This document shows positions 13,608 through 23,277 of a stretch of DNA of 64,000 bases, one piece after another (position 1 is the first letter of the stretch; every line of letters starts with the position of its first letter). Origin of the DNA: a virus; IMG/VR virus record IMGVR_UViG_3300031857_007891, positions 1 through 64,000 of that record; one strand, given 5' to 3'. A program made the position numbers and the translations under genes. The notes beneath the pieces were generated by a model. The model saw only the letters and a list, made by a program, of their open reading frames with translations, was not told the origin of the DNA and searched no databases.

Positions 13608-14079
13608 CAACATAGTCATACCATCCCCGTATGCTTTGACTATTACAGAGTTTGAGAAGTTGACTACAAAAGAGTTAGCATTTATCTATTTTTTTGCAGA
13701 TCATCGGTCTAGCTATGCAGCCTATGACGAAGAAGAAAGAAAAGATAAGTTACTAGCCGAGTTAAAAGTCAAGTCAACTCCTAACCTACATGCAGGATTG
13801 CAGAAGTATAGGGAGTTGTCAGAGACACATGCTATCAAACTGCTCAAATCAGCTAGGTCTGCAGTTAATAAGCTAGAGAAATACTTCAAAGACATTGATC
13901 TTACAGCCATGGATGAGAATGGTAAGCTTCTTTATCAGGCAAAAGACTTGGTTGCTAACCTATCTAAAATCGGGGAGGTAATTGAAGGTTTAGATAGATT
14001 AGAAGAACTGGTGCAGAAGCAACAGGCTAAGGACAATCCTAACAGAGCAGGGGTTAAGACTAACAAATACAGTGAATAA
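13582..14079 (+). CDS. terminase-adjacent helical protein, possible small terminase
   Basis: 165 residues. The N-terminal part (VNNNIVIPSPYALTITEFEKL) precedes a helical region with DHRSSYAAYDEEERKDKLLAELKV and a C-terminal coiled coil (LSKIGEVIEGLDRLEELVQKQQ). It lies immediately upstream of the large terminase with a TAATG overlap, where small terminases usually sit, and its helical plus coiled-coil make-up fits. No clear HTH is seen, so the small-terminase call is positional only. Confidence 0.75.
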   Translation: MKDLLTVNNNIVIPSPYALTITEFEKLTTKELAFIYFFADHRSSYAAYDEEERKDKLLAELKVKSTPNLHAGLQKYRELSETHAIKLLKSARSAVNKLEKYFKDIDLTAMDENGKLLYQAKDLVANLSKIGEVIEGLDRLEELVQKQQAKDNPNRAGVKTNKYSE

Positions 14080-16043
14080 TGCTGAAGGATACCCATCTAT
14101 TCTCACCTGCTGCTAGACATTACATAGAGTATGGGCACTATACTGATGCTCTCCCTGGAACTAAACAGTACTACGAGTATTGGGATGGTGAACAGTTTAA
14201 ATGCATGCACGGGTGTGAGATAAATGGGGTTAAGATATCAGGCTTTCACTACTTCTATCTTAACTACTGTCCTATTGATAGGATTATCGATGAAGAACAA
14301 CCAGATGGAGAGGTAATATCACGAAGAGATAGAACTTTCCCAGCTTTCTATGATGGGGATTACCAATACTTCAATTCTGTAGATAAGGCTAGAAAAGAAA
14401 ACAAACACATGGTTGTTCTCAAAGCACGTCGTAAGGGTTTCTCTTACAAAGCTGCAGCCATGCTATGTAGAAACTACTTTCATCTAAGGAATAGCAAGAA
14501 CTTTGTATTTGCTTCAGATAAGCAATACTTGATTGGGGATGGAATGCTGTCTAAAGCTTGGGATATTATCTCATTCATAGATGATAACACAGCCTGGACA
14601 CAACCTAGACTTATTGACCGTGAGATGCATAAACAATCAGGGTATAAAAAGAATGTAAACGGGGCTGACGTAACTCTAGGATTTAAGTCACAGATAATTG
14701 GGGTATCACTTAAAGACGATCCAGATAAGATACGTGGTAAAGCAGGGGAATTAATCTTCTTCGAAGAATCAGGTTCATTCTCAGGCTTGCTTAAAGCTTG
14801 GGAGGTAGCTATGCCTACAATGAGACAGGGTTCTAAGACACTTGGAACTATGATTGCCTTTGGAACTGGTGGAGAAGAGGGCCCTGGATTTGAAGGATTA
14901 GAAGAACTATTCTACCATCCTGATGCCTACAACTGTTTAGGCTTTGAAAATGATTGGGATTCAGGGGCCATGGGAACTCAGTGTGGTTACTTCGTTCCTA
15001 TCTACCAGAATTTAGATGGATTCATGGATGCTGATGGGAATAGTTTAACACAAGAGGCAATAGAGTATGAGGAGATGCAAAGGGAGAATAAAAAGAAAGC
15101 TAACGACCCAAAGTCTCATGACCAGTATATAGCTGAACATCCGTTTAGTCCTCAAGAAGCAACCTTGCAAGTAACGTCAAACACGTTTGATGTTAACTCA
15201 TTAAAAGAGCAGTACAATAAGGTCATTGCTAATAATCTGCAGAAGATGGGGGTAGCAGGAAGATTCTACTATGACTCACAGAATAAAATAGCCTTCTCCC
15301 CAACTCCTGATGCTAATCCAATCAATAAGTTCCCACACAGAAAAGACGATGACTTGACTGGATGCCCAGTTATTTACGAAGCTCCATACAAAACTAAAGA
15401 AGGATTAACCCCTAAGAATTTATACGTAGTCTGTCATGACCCGTATGCCCAGGGAAAAGCTGAAAGCTCAATGTCGTTAGGGGCTGCATACGTTATTAAG
15501 GTCCCAAATAATGTCTCTCAACCTGACGATTTAATAGTAGCCTCGTATATAGGGAGACCTCAGACGCAAGATGAATACAATAGAAATCTATTTATGCTTG
15601 CTGAATTCTACAATGCTAAGATAGGATTCGAAAATGACCGAGGTGAGGTAATTGCCTATGCTAAAAGGTTCAGGAAACTACATCTTCTCCAAGAAGAATT
15701 TGAGATGTTGGATAAAAGGGAACTTAGAAGTAAGACAGTTAAACGTCAGTATGGTATGCACATGACTGAGCAAAGAAAGTCTCAGGGTGAATTGTATATT
15801 CGTGACTGGCTGATATCTGGGAGAGGAGCTGACGAGGATGGGAATGTGACCTTGAACATGCATAAGATATATGACCCAGCTTTACTTCAAGAGTTAATAA
15901 AGTTTAACAGGAAAGGTAACTTTGACCGTGTGATGGCACTGATGGTTGGGATGTACCACACTAGAGAACTGTTTAACAAGGAACTACTATTAGACAATGA
16001 CGATAATGCAACCAATGAATGGTTCGATAGGATATATAAATAA
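14079..16043 (+). CDS. terL: large terminase subunit
   Basis: 654 residues. It packages DNA into the prohead using an ATPase and a nuclease. The N-terminal ATPase has an atypical Walker A MVVLKARRKGFSYK (about 111-124) and a Walker B GELIFFEESG (about 223-232). The C-terminal RNase H-like nuclease begins near LYVVCHDPYAQGK with Asp454, then GFENDRGEV as the second acidic motif. The region between contains the usual linker. It follows the small-terminase candidate and precedes the portal. Family confidence is high; Walker A lacks a normal GKT/S, which is usual for crAss-like terminases. Confidence 0.95.
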   Translation: MLKDTHLFSPAARHYIEYGHYTDALPGTKQYYEYWDGEQFKCMHGCEINGVKISGFHYFYLNYCPIDRIIDEEQPDGEVISRRDRTFPAFYDGDYQYFNSVDKARKENKHMVVLKARRKGFSYKAAAMLCRNYFHLRNSKNFVFASDKQYLIGDGMLSKAWDIISFIDDNTAWTQPRLIDREMHKQSGYKKNVNGADVTLGFKSQIIGVSLKDDPDKIRGKAGELIFFEESGSFSGLLKAWEVAMPTMRQGSKTLGTMIAFGTGGEEGPGFEGLEELFYHPDAYNCLGFENDWDSGAMGTQCGYFVPIYQNLDGFMDADGNSLTQEAIEYEEMQRENKKKANDPKSHDQYIAEHPFSPQEATLQVTSNTFDVNSLKEQYNKVIANNLQKMGVAGRFYYDSQNKIAFSPTPDANPINKFPHRKDDDLTGCPVIYEAPYKTKEGLTPKNLYVVCHDPYAQGKAESSMSLGAAYVIKVPNNVSQPDDLIVASYIGRPQTQDEYNRNLFMLAEFYNAKIGFENDRGEVIAYAKRFRKLHLLQEEFEMLDKRELRSKTVKRQYGMHMTEQRKSQGELYIRDWLISGRGADEDGNVTLNMHKIYDPALLQELIKFNRKGNFDRVMALMVGMYHTRELFNKELLLDNDDNATNEWFDRIYK

Positions 16044-16105
16044 TGCCATAGTACTAATAAAAAGCACAAAAGAGTCGTAAATTAGCCTCTAGTATAAAAC
16101 TAAAG

Positions 16106-16113
16106 TAATTTTG
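16106..16113 (+). promoter_or_regulatory. Bacteroidota-type promoter (-7) of the portal gene
   Basis: TAATTTTG, an exact TAnnTTTG match, ends 5 nt before the ATG at 16119. The start of transcription should fall at or next to the ATG, so the mRNA may be leaderless. No clear -33. Confidence 0.65.
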
Positions 16114-16118
16114 TATTA

Positions 16119-18332
16119 ATGTTCGGACAAGCCTCAATACCTAAGCAAAGAATTCCTCTCTCTCAGAAAACAGAAAAATGGGGAAAAGAGTGTGTAGACG
16201 CATTCATAGACTTATCAAAATTTGGGTTAAGTGAACGAAGAAGTTACTTGAAATCCATGTATGATTACTACAATGGTGTAATCGATGAGGAGGATTACAA
16301 CTATGTGCTAAAGCCATACGGGAAAACAAGATCTCACTTCCCATCTAAGATGAGGAACTACCCCATCATCAAACCTATCATAGACCTATTGCTTGGGGAA
16401 AAATCAAAACGTCCACTAGAGTTTACTGTAACCGTTCAGAACTCAGATGCAGTCAGCATTAAAGAAGAGGCTTTAAAGAATCTAATTCTGCAAAATCTAA
16501 GGGAGCGGTTCCTTGCAGAGTTAGCAAAATCCGGGCAATTGGATATGCAAGGGGAGCAGGTTGAAGAACCTCCGCTCCCAAAGCAAATCCAGGAGGAATT
16601 CAATAGGTCTTATAAAGATCGAAGAGCTATTAGAGGGCAGGCTAGCCTTAACTATATAATGTATTACAATGAAATCTACGATAAGCTTCAAAAGCAGTGG
16701 TTTCATTTCTTAGTGTCAGGAGAGTGCTACTCACATAAAGGGGTAAGAAGGAACGAACCTTTCTATGAGGTAATAAACCCACTAGATGTAGACTTTGATA
16801 AAGATCCTGATATCGACTTTGTAGAAGATGCAGATTGGGCTATCATCAGAAAATTCTCACATGCCTCAACTATTGTAGATGCATACGGGGATTACTTGTC
16901 AGAAGAACAAGTACTAGATTTAGAGAACCCAACTCACACTTCATCTGAAGCTTACCTACTTTATAGAGTACAAGCTTCTGGAGCAGATAGCAACATGAAT
17001 CGTAATAGACTGATTGAGGTTATCACTGTCTATTGGAAGAGTAGAAAACGTATTGGGTTTATGACCTACGTAAATCCAGAGACTGGAGTACCTGAAACAG
17101 TATCTATACAAGATGGATTTAGAATAACCCCTGAACTAAAAGAGTTAGGGGCTAAAGTAGAATGGGAATGGGTTAACGAAGTATGGGAGGGAACTCGTAT
17201 AGATGGAAGATTCTATATCAGAGTTAATCCTGTAGCTAACCAAAGAGCTAGTCTAGACAACCCATCACTGTGCAAACTCCCAATTAATGGAAGAAAATAC
17301 TCTGACATTAACTCTCAGAATGTTTCGATAGTAAGCTTAGGTATTCCTTACCAGCTTAACTATAATATTTATAAGTATCGACTAGAGCTAGCTATTGCAC
17401 GAAGCAAGGACATCATTGCTCAATTCGATATTAACATGATCCCTAAGAATTGGGACATGGATAAGTTCATGTACTTTGTAGAAGGTACAGGTATTGCTTG
17501 GGTAGATTATAACAAAGAAGGAATTATCCTATCTCCTCAGCACCAGTCTGTACTAGACATGTCTATTAAGACAATATCTCAGTATCTAACTCTCCTTGAA
17601 TCTATCATGGTTGAATGGGAGAAGGTTAGTGGGGTAACTAGACAAAGACAAGGACAGATGGGCACCTATGAAGGTAAAGCTACATCTCAACAAAGTATTG
17701 TACAATCTTCACACATAACTGAAGACTTGTTTAGAAAATTCTCTCACTTTGAACAAAGAGAATTGCAAGGAATGCTAGACTACTCTAAAGTAGCCTGGAT
17801 AAATGGAAAGAAATCTATGTATGTCCTCCCTGATGGATCTGTAGACGATATTGACGTAGACCCACTAACTCATATGGAAAGTGAGTACGGAATATTCGTA
17901 TCAGATGCAGGTAAGGATGTAGAAAGAATGCAAAAAATAGAAGGTTTAACTCAAGCAGCACTACAAAATGGTACTCCACTCTCATCAATCATTTCAATTT
18001 TTGAAAGCAACAGCTTTGCTCAAATTAAAGACAAAGTTATCCAAGCTGAAAAATCTGCTCAAGAGCTGGCTAAAGCCCAACAGCAAGCAGAGCAAGAAGC
18101 AAAAGCCCAAGAAATGCAAATGCAACAACAAAACCTGCAAATGCAGTTAGTCGAGAAAGAGAAAGACAGGCAGATGCAAATTGAGAAAGCTTTGATTGCT
18201 GCAGAATCCTCATTTAACGGAAATAGTGCAAGCCTTGAAAAGATGCTTCAAGATTTCCAAATTAAACAAGAGGAGTTAGCACTTAAAGAAAGAGAACTCG
18301 AGATAAAAGCTCAGCAAGTAAATAAAGAATAA
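16119..18332 (+). CDS. portal protein
   Basis: 737 residues, forming the dodecameric ring through which DNA enters and leaves. The N-terminal clip and stem part (RRSYLKSMYDYYNG..., RNYPIIKPIIDLLLGEKSKRPLEF) is typical of crAss-like and P22-type portals. The middle is a mixed domain, and the last 110 residues form a Gln/Glu-rich coiled coil (QQAEQEAKAQEMQMQQQNLQ), expected for the barrel. It follows the terminase and has its own promoter at 16106. TAATG overlap with the next gene. Confidence 0.93.
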   Translation: MFGQASIPKQRIPLSQKTEKWGKECVDAFIDLSKFGLSERRSYLKSMYDYYNGVIDEEDYNYVLKPYGKTRSHFPSKMRNYPIIKPIIDLLLGEKSKRPLEFTVTVQNSDAVSIKEEALKNLILQNLRERFLAELAKSGQLDMQGEQVEEPPLPKQIQEEFNRSYKDRRAIRGQASLNYIMYYNEIYDKLQKQWFHFLVSGECYSHKGVRRNEPFYEVINPLDVDFDKDPDIDFVEDADWAIIRKFSHASTIVDAYGDYLSEEQVLDLENPTHTSSEAYLLYRVQASGADSNMNRNRLIEVITVYWKSRKRIGFMTYVNPETGVPETVSIQDGFRITPELKELGAKVEWEWVNEVWEGTRIDGRFYIRVNPVANQRASLDNPSLCKLPINGRKYSDINSQNVSIVSLGIPYQLNYNIYKYRLELAIARSKDIIAQFDINMIPKNWDMDKFMYFVEGTGIAWVDYNKEGIILSPQHQSVLDMSIKTISQYLTLLESIMVEWEKVSGVTRQRQGQMGTYEGKATSQQSIVQSSHITEDLFRKFSHFEQRELQGMLDYSKVAWINGKKSMYVLPDGSVDDIDVDPLTHMESEYGIFVSDAGKDVERMQKIEGLTQAALQNGTPLSSIISIFESNSFAQIKDKVIQAEKSAQELAKAQQQAEQEAKAQEMQMQQQNLQMQLVEKEKDRQMQIEKALIAAESSFNGNSASLEKMLQDFQIKQEELALKERELEIKAQQVNKE

Positions 18333-20503
18333 TGGATAATCAGACTAGAAGGATATTGCTTGAGAGAGTAAAGGCTTCTGGTTTCCCAGGGTCAATACTA
18401 GATGTATTTCAGAACCCTACTATTCTAGATGAGTATACGGCTCAACAGCAACAACAGTTAATAGTAGCTCAAACTCCACAAGAGCAAGAGCAAGGTCTAC
18501 GTCCTGCACATGCAGCAGGTAATGTTGGGCAGTCTATGGTCTTCCCTGACGTACAACCTAACCAAAGCTTTAACACAGTAGGGATGAAGATCCCTATTGA
18601 CATTAATAAGGTTGACAATCAAGGTAACTTAGTAGAATCTTATAAAGCTGTACCCCCAGGAATTCAAAACCTACCTACAGGACCTAATAGTGGGATGGTA
18701 ATAGAAACTCCTGCTGAAGGATATAAAACTGGGGGAGTAAAAAAGTATCAGACAGGAGACTTTAGAACTACTCCTGCTAATTTACCTTGGCTAGGAACTA
18801 AAGGGCAGGTACTAACAGAAGAAGAACAAGAAGAAAAACTTTTAGATAAAAAGTTTGGTATAGGTCCAACAGTAGATAAAGCAGAAGCAATTAAAGCTAA
18901 AGAGACAATACAAAGAACAAAACGTATTGAAACTCCGCTTCCTTCAGGAGCTATAACTCCAACTATGGGGCCAGTTGAATTTGCTCTGATGGCACCAGTA
19001 GCTGGAGCATCTGCTATGAGAGCAGCACCAATGATTGGATCAGCATTAAATACATCTATAGCAGGAGTACAAGGGTTAACAGTAGGTAATGCATTAGGTG
19101 CCGGATTTGCTTCTGATGCATTAGTTAATAGATTACCACAGATTCCAGGACAACTCAGCAGAGGAGAATATGCTGATGCTGCTATTAATGCTGGTACAGG
19201 TGTACTAGACTTATACGGGGCAGGTATGCTTAGACCTATTTCCAGAATGATTAGACCTACTTATAAAGGAGCTAGTCCTAAAGAGAAATTATACGAGACA
19301 GATTTTGAGGAGGTAAAGAATGCAGATGGATATGTAAGTGGTACATATGTTCCAGATTATTACACAGATTACACAAATGAGAACTTTAGAATGTATAGAT
19401 CGAATCAGTTACCTGACCCTCCTCAATTTATAGATATTGGAGACCTTGGTACTAGTGCTCCTCGTAATACTTTCAAGAAGTTTACAAACAAATCTGGATT
19501 AACTAAAGAAGAAGCTCTTACACGAGTTACTGATAAAGACAAAGATGTTATCTCTAAAATGTCTGAAACAGAATTTCAAAATAGTGTATTAAAACCTAAT
19601 GGAGAGATTGTTCAATACGAGCAAGGATCTTTAATGGATGAATTTTCTGGTAAACAAAGTGTAGTACCTATGACTCCAAAAGCTTACACAGAAGAGTTCA
19701 ACTCTAAAATAGATCTTCTTAATGATATTATTGCTCAAAGAAATAAATCAGGAGTACAATATAAAGTCAAGGAGTTAACTGAGGATGGTAGATTAATCTT
19801 TGAAACACCAGAGCAAACAGTTCCAAGGCAATTAACAGCTAAACAAAAAGAAAATATAGAATGGTTTACTAAAGATGCTGAAGACTGGGCAGTGAATAAA
19901 GGGGGATTAGTAAAAAAAGAAAAAGGATGGGTATATACAAATCCAAATGTTCATCATGATGATTTTTTTAAAACTAAAGAAGAAGCTATTCAATCTATAA
20001 GAGCTGAAATAACTAGAATACAAACTCCTAAAACAATAGGAGGTCAATCTTCTTGGGGAGTAGGTATTAAGTCTGGTCAATGGAGAGGAGATGTAAAAGA
20101 CATTGCAAATACTGATTACTTTAGAAGTATTCCTGGGTTAGAAATGAGAAATACTACTCAATCTGTATTTGCAGACTCTACTCCTAGAAAAGGCTCAGGG
20201 GCTTATGAAGCTATTAATGAGTATCTAAAAAAGATAGACCTAGGGAGAGTAAAACCAGGATTTAACTCTCAGACAGAATTCTCAAGAGGAGCATGGGAGA
20301 ATTTTATTAATTCAGGAAGAGCAGTAGGATTTTATGGCAATCCCAGCACTGTATATGGAACTATGAAAACCATACTTCCTCCTGCACTTGTAGTAGGAGC
20401 AGCAGCTGCCCAAGAAAAGAAACTAACTGGAGGCACTAAAACCTATCTAAAAGGTGGATTAAAGAACAGAGTGCTATACAATAAAGCTAAGTATAAAAGA
20501 TAA
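18332..20503 (+). CDS. virion internal protein with KxGG/GG-K-Y tags
   Basis: 723 residues, no certain family. The N-terminal 125 residues are extended and Gln/Pro-rich. A tag YKTGGVKKYQTGD occurs near residue 130, a small-residue, alanine-rich segment at about 205-260 (MAPVAGASAMRAAPMIGSAL) could be an internal helix or membrane-active part, and the C-terminal part includes the block SIPGLEMRNTTQSVFADSTP and a tail LTGGTKTYLKGG...YKR. The same kind of tail ends the 44722 protein. Position between portal and scaffold suggests a head-internal or ejected protein. Confidence 0.8.
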   Translation: MDNQTRRILLERVKASGFPGSILDVFQNPTILDEYTAQQQQQLIVAQTPQEQEQGLRPAHAAGNVGQSMVFPDVQPNQSFNTVGMKIPIDINKVDNQGNLVESYKAVPPGIQNLPTGPNSGMVIETPAEGYKTGGVKKYQTGDFRTTPANLPWLGTKGQVLTEEEQEEKLLDKKFGIGPTVDKAEAIKAKETIQRTKRIETPLPSGAITPTMGPVEFALMAPVAGASAMRAAPMIGSALNTSIAGVQGLTVGNALGAGFASDALVNRLPQIPGQLSRGEYADAAINAGTGVLDLYGAGMLRPISRMIRPTYKGASPKEKLYETDFEEVKNADGYVSGTYVPDYYTDYTNENFRMYRSNQLPDPPQFIDIGDLGTSAPRNTFKKFTNKSGLTKEEALTRVTDKDKDVISKMSETEFQNSVLKPNGEIVQYEQGSLMDEFSGKQSVVPMTPKAYTEEFNSKIDLLNDIIAQRNKSGVQYKVKELTEDGRLIFETPEQTVPRQLTAKQKENIEWFTKDAEDWAVNKGGLVKKEKGWVYTNPNVHHDDFFKTKEEAIQSIRAEITRIQTPKTIGGQSSWGVGIKSGQWRGDVKDIANTDYFRSIPGLEMRNTTQSVFADSTPRKGSGAYEAINEYLKKIDLGRVKPGFNSQTEFSRGAWENFINSGRAVGFYGNPSTVYGTMKTILPPALVVGAAAAQEKKLTGGTKTYLKGGLKNRVLYNKAKYKR

Positions 20504-20533
20504 ATTTATACTTTTTAACTATAAGTAAACCAA

Positions 20534-20541
20534 TACCTTTG
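20534..20541 (+). promoter_or_regulatory. Bacteroidota-type promoter (-7) of the scaffold gene
   Basis: TACCTTTG, an exact TAnnTTTG match, ends 5 nt before the ATG at 20547, the same spacing as at the portal gene and at 33159-33166. Leaderless or near-leaderless transcript expected. Confidence 0.65.
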
Positions 20542-20546
20542 TATAT

Positions 20547-21704
20547 ATGGCAACCAAACAGAACGAAGAAAAGCTAAGTATTTCAGACATTACATTCGAC
20601 GATTTTATCGGGGATGGTCTAGAAACAAAAGAAAATGAAAGTGAAAGTGCTTCTAACGAACTTGATAACGATTCTAAGAAAAGGTCTCCTAAGAATGAAG
20701 ACCTGGACGAAGAAGATGTCAACTCGGAAGAAGATTCTGATGAAGACGATGACGAGGAAGGAGAGGAAGAATCTCCTAGACCGTCTAGAAAAAATTCAAA
20801 AGAAGAACAAGACGACGATGATGTAAATGAAGATAACTCTGACGAAGACTCAGAATCTTCAATTGCTCGGTCTATTGCAAAGGCATTAGGCTATGACCTT
20901 GAAAATACGTATGCTGATACTGAAGAAGGATTAGTAGAGTTTACTAAAGATATTGCTCAAAACATTGCTGAAGATCAAATTCAGGAGTTGTTTTCTCAAT
21001 TCCCTTTAATTCAAAAGCATCTAGATTATGTTCTAGCAGGTGGAGACTCTGAACAATTCTTCCAGGCTTACAATCCAGGAATGGACTACAGCCAAATGGA
21101 AGTTGATAAAGGAGATTCAAGAATGCAGAAGATGCTGATTACTGACTACTTCAAATCTAAAGGGCACGATGAGGAATTCATCAAAGATATGCTTGACGAT
21201 TATGAAGATACTGGTAAACTCTATGATAAGGCTACTGTAGCTCAAAAACAACTTTCTGCTATTCAAACAAAAGAAAGAGAGCAGATGGTTGAGTTACAGA
21301 AGCAAAGACAACAAGAGATGCAGCAAAAGCAACAAGAATTCTGGGAGGGTGTTGCTAATACTATAGATGAAGGAAGAGAGTTCTCAGGGATTAAGATCCC
21401 AGAAAAAGAGAAAGGCAAATTCTTCGATTATATCTCTGCCCCTGTAAATAAACAGGGAAATACTAAAAGAGATATGGACTATAATAATGCCCCACTAGAA
21501 ACTAAATTGGCAATTGACTACCTGTTATATAAGGGATTCAACTTGTCTGAAATCATAACTACTAAGGCTAAGACTGAAAGTGCTAGAAACCTTAGAGATA
21601 GAATTCAGACAGGTCAGGAGAAACTTAGAAACCAAGGTATGGTAGATAAGAAAATAAAGAAATTCGATCCAGACCAACTGGATGTAAAGAGGCTGTTTGA
21701 ATAA
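20547..21704 (+). CDS. capsid scaffolding protein
   Basis: 385 residues directly before the major capsid gene. The N-terminal 110 residues are extremely acidic, with long Asp/Glu/Ser runs (about 45-100). Then comes a helical part, a Gln-rich coiled coil (REQMVELQKQRQQEMQQKQQ, about 250) and a basic C-terminus with the conserved-looking FDPDQLDVKRLFE. This plan of acidic N-terminus, coiled coil and capsid-binding tail is that of phage scaffolds that guide prohead assembly and then leave or are degraded. No protease gene is recognised nearby. Confidence 0.85.
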   Translation: MATKQNEEKLSISDITFDDFIGDGLETKENESESASNELDNDSKKRSPKNEDLDEEDVNSEEDSDEDDDEEGEEESPRPSRKNSKEEQDDDDVNEDNSDEDSESSIARSIAKALGYDLENTYADTEEGLVEFTKDIAQNIAEDQIQELFSQFPLIQKHLDYVLAGGDSEQFFQAYNPGMDYSQMEVDKGDSRMQKMLITDYFKSKGHDEEFIKDMLDDYEDTGKLYDKATVAQKQLSAIQTKEREQMVELQKQRQQEMQQKQQEFWEGVANTIDEGREFSGIKIPEKEKGKFFDYISAPVNKQGNTKRDMDYNNAPLETKLAIDYLLYKGFNLSEIITTKAKTESARNLRDRIQTGQEKLRNQGMVDKKIKKFDPDQLDVKRLFE

Positions 21705-21741
21705 AACTCAGACAACAATTAACTTTTAAAATTATAGAATC

Positions 21742-23166
21742 ATGGCTCTAATGCAAGTTTTGAAAACGTACTATAACGATGCACAAATGACCGACACTAA
21801 TTCGTTGGTTAATGCACTTATGGAACGTCCCGCGGAGTTGTCTCCGATCATTACTCACTTGGCTGGTCGTGAAGAAAAGAAATTCCCTCTCTCCTTCCTT
21901 ACCGAAGGAGTTGGTAATACTCGTTCTATCGATCGCTATGAGTACGAATATCGTGTTAAGACACACGAAATTAATGTCCGTCCTGTTATTGCAAGTTCAG
22001 GAACAGGTGGTGGTGGTGCTCCATTCACCGTTACTTTCCCTGACAAGTGGTTTATCTTCCCTTACACCTTGGTGTCTCAGTCTGGTGTTCTCGCTCGTAT
22101 TATGACCGAGCCAGTTGCTGATGGTGCTGGTTGGAAGTACACTTTGAAATTGGTTTCTCCTGATGCTGCTGCTTTGTCTTCAGCTGCAGGTGGTGACTTG
22201 GCTGCAGGTGCTCTCTGGGGTATGTTGTATGCTAACGTGGGTATTGACTTCTCACGTGGTAATGCATCTAACTGGACTGCTCCTGGTCTTGTTCGTTCTA
22301 AGATTGGTACTATTCGTAAATCTTACCACTTCTCTGGAAATGCTAAAGACTATGTAGCTCAGTTCGAATTGCCTTTGAAAGAAGGTTCTAAGACTAAATT
22401 GTGGATGGATTACGAAGAGTACCGTCACATGATTAAGTTCAAGGAAGAGTGTGAAATGTACTACTGGTATGGTCAGAAGACTCACGATGCTAATGGTGTT
22501 AGCACTATGCTCGATGAGAACGGTCAACCTGTAGTATCTGGTCCTGGTTTGCTTGAGCAGATCATCAACAAAGATTCTTACTCAACTCTTACTCAAGCTA
22601 AGATTGAAGAAGTAATTGGTGACTTGTTCTATGGTATGACTGATGCTACTGATAAGCAAGTGACTTTGTACACTGGTATCGGTGGTGCTCGTGAATTTGA
22701 CCGTGCACTTAAGACTTACTATAGTGGCAACCAATATCTGCAGACCACTCAACCTACGTTCATCACTGGTAGCGGTCGTAACCTCGGTATTACTGGTTAC
22801 TTCACTAGTTACGATCACGTAGATGGTCACAGAGTTAATGTAGTTAAATCTCCTTTGTTTGATCACGGTCCTGTGGCTCAAGCTTCTAAGAAGCACCCAG
22901 TATCTGGTCTTCCATTGGAATCATATCGTATGGTGTTTGTTGACCAATCTACTTATGATGGTGAAAACAACCTCCAAATGGTAAATAAGAAAGGTCGTGA
23001 AATGATGCGCTGGTGTGTAGCTGGTTCTGTAGTTCCAAAAGGATTTACAGGCAACGACACTCGTGCTAGTGACATTGACGGTGCATCTGTTCATATGTTG
23101 AAGACTGCTGGTGTTTTGCTTCGTCGTTTTGACACTAGCATTGATCTTCAGTGTATTGCATCGTAA
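21742..23166 (+). CDS. major capsid protein
   Basis: 474 residues, HK97-fold type expected. It follows the scaffold and precedes connector genes, has very strong codon bias (almost all Arg are CGT; Gly GGT, Ala GCT, unlike AGA/GGA in most neighbours), and is closed by a strong terminator. The N-terminal arm reads TYYNDAQMTDTNSLVNALMERPAEL, and the middle has beta-rich regions and an E-loop-like stretch. All of these match crAss-like capsid genes. Upstream TAACTTTT (21720-21727) is a one-mismatch promoter. Confidence 0.92.
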   Translation: MALMQVLKTYYNDAQMTDTNSLVNALMERPAELSPIITHLAGREEKKFPLSFLTEGVGNTRSIDRYEYEYRVKTHEINVRPVIASSGTGGGGAPFTVTFPDKWFIFPYTLVSQSGVLARIMTEPVADGAGWKYTLKLVSPDAAALSSAAGGDLAAGALWGMLYANVGIDFSRGNASNWTAPGLVRSKIGTIRKSYHFSGNAKDYVAQFELPLKEGSKTKLWMDYEEYRHMIKFKEECEMYYWYGQKTHDANGVSTMLDENGQPVVSGPGLLEQIINKDSYSTLTQAKIEEVIGDLFYGMTDATDKQVTLYTGIGGAREFDRALKTYYSGNQYLQTTQPTFITGSGRNLGITGYFTSYDHVDGHRVNVVKSPLFDHGPVAQASKKHPVSGLPLESYRMVFVDQSTYDGENNLQMVNKKGREMMRWCVAGSVVPKGFTGNDTRASDIDGASVHMLKTAGVLLRRFDTSIDLQCIAS

Positions 23167-23186
23167 TTTGTGTTTGGTTTGCAATA

Positions 23187-23215
23187 AAAAGGGGGGGTAC
23201 CCAATCCCCCCTTTT
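23187..23215 (+). terminator. strong intrinsic terminator after the capsid gene
   Basis: AAAAGGGGGG (23187-23196) pairs with CCCCCCTTTT (23206-23215), a 10-bp stem with a 9-nt loop. It follows the capsid stop by about 20 nt and limits read-through into the connector genes. Confidence 0.9.
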
Positions 23216-23277
23216 AAAACTATAAAATTGAAGGTTATTCTTTATCCTTCAGTACTAATTAATAAAAAGAACTTATT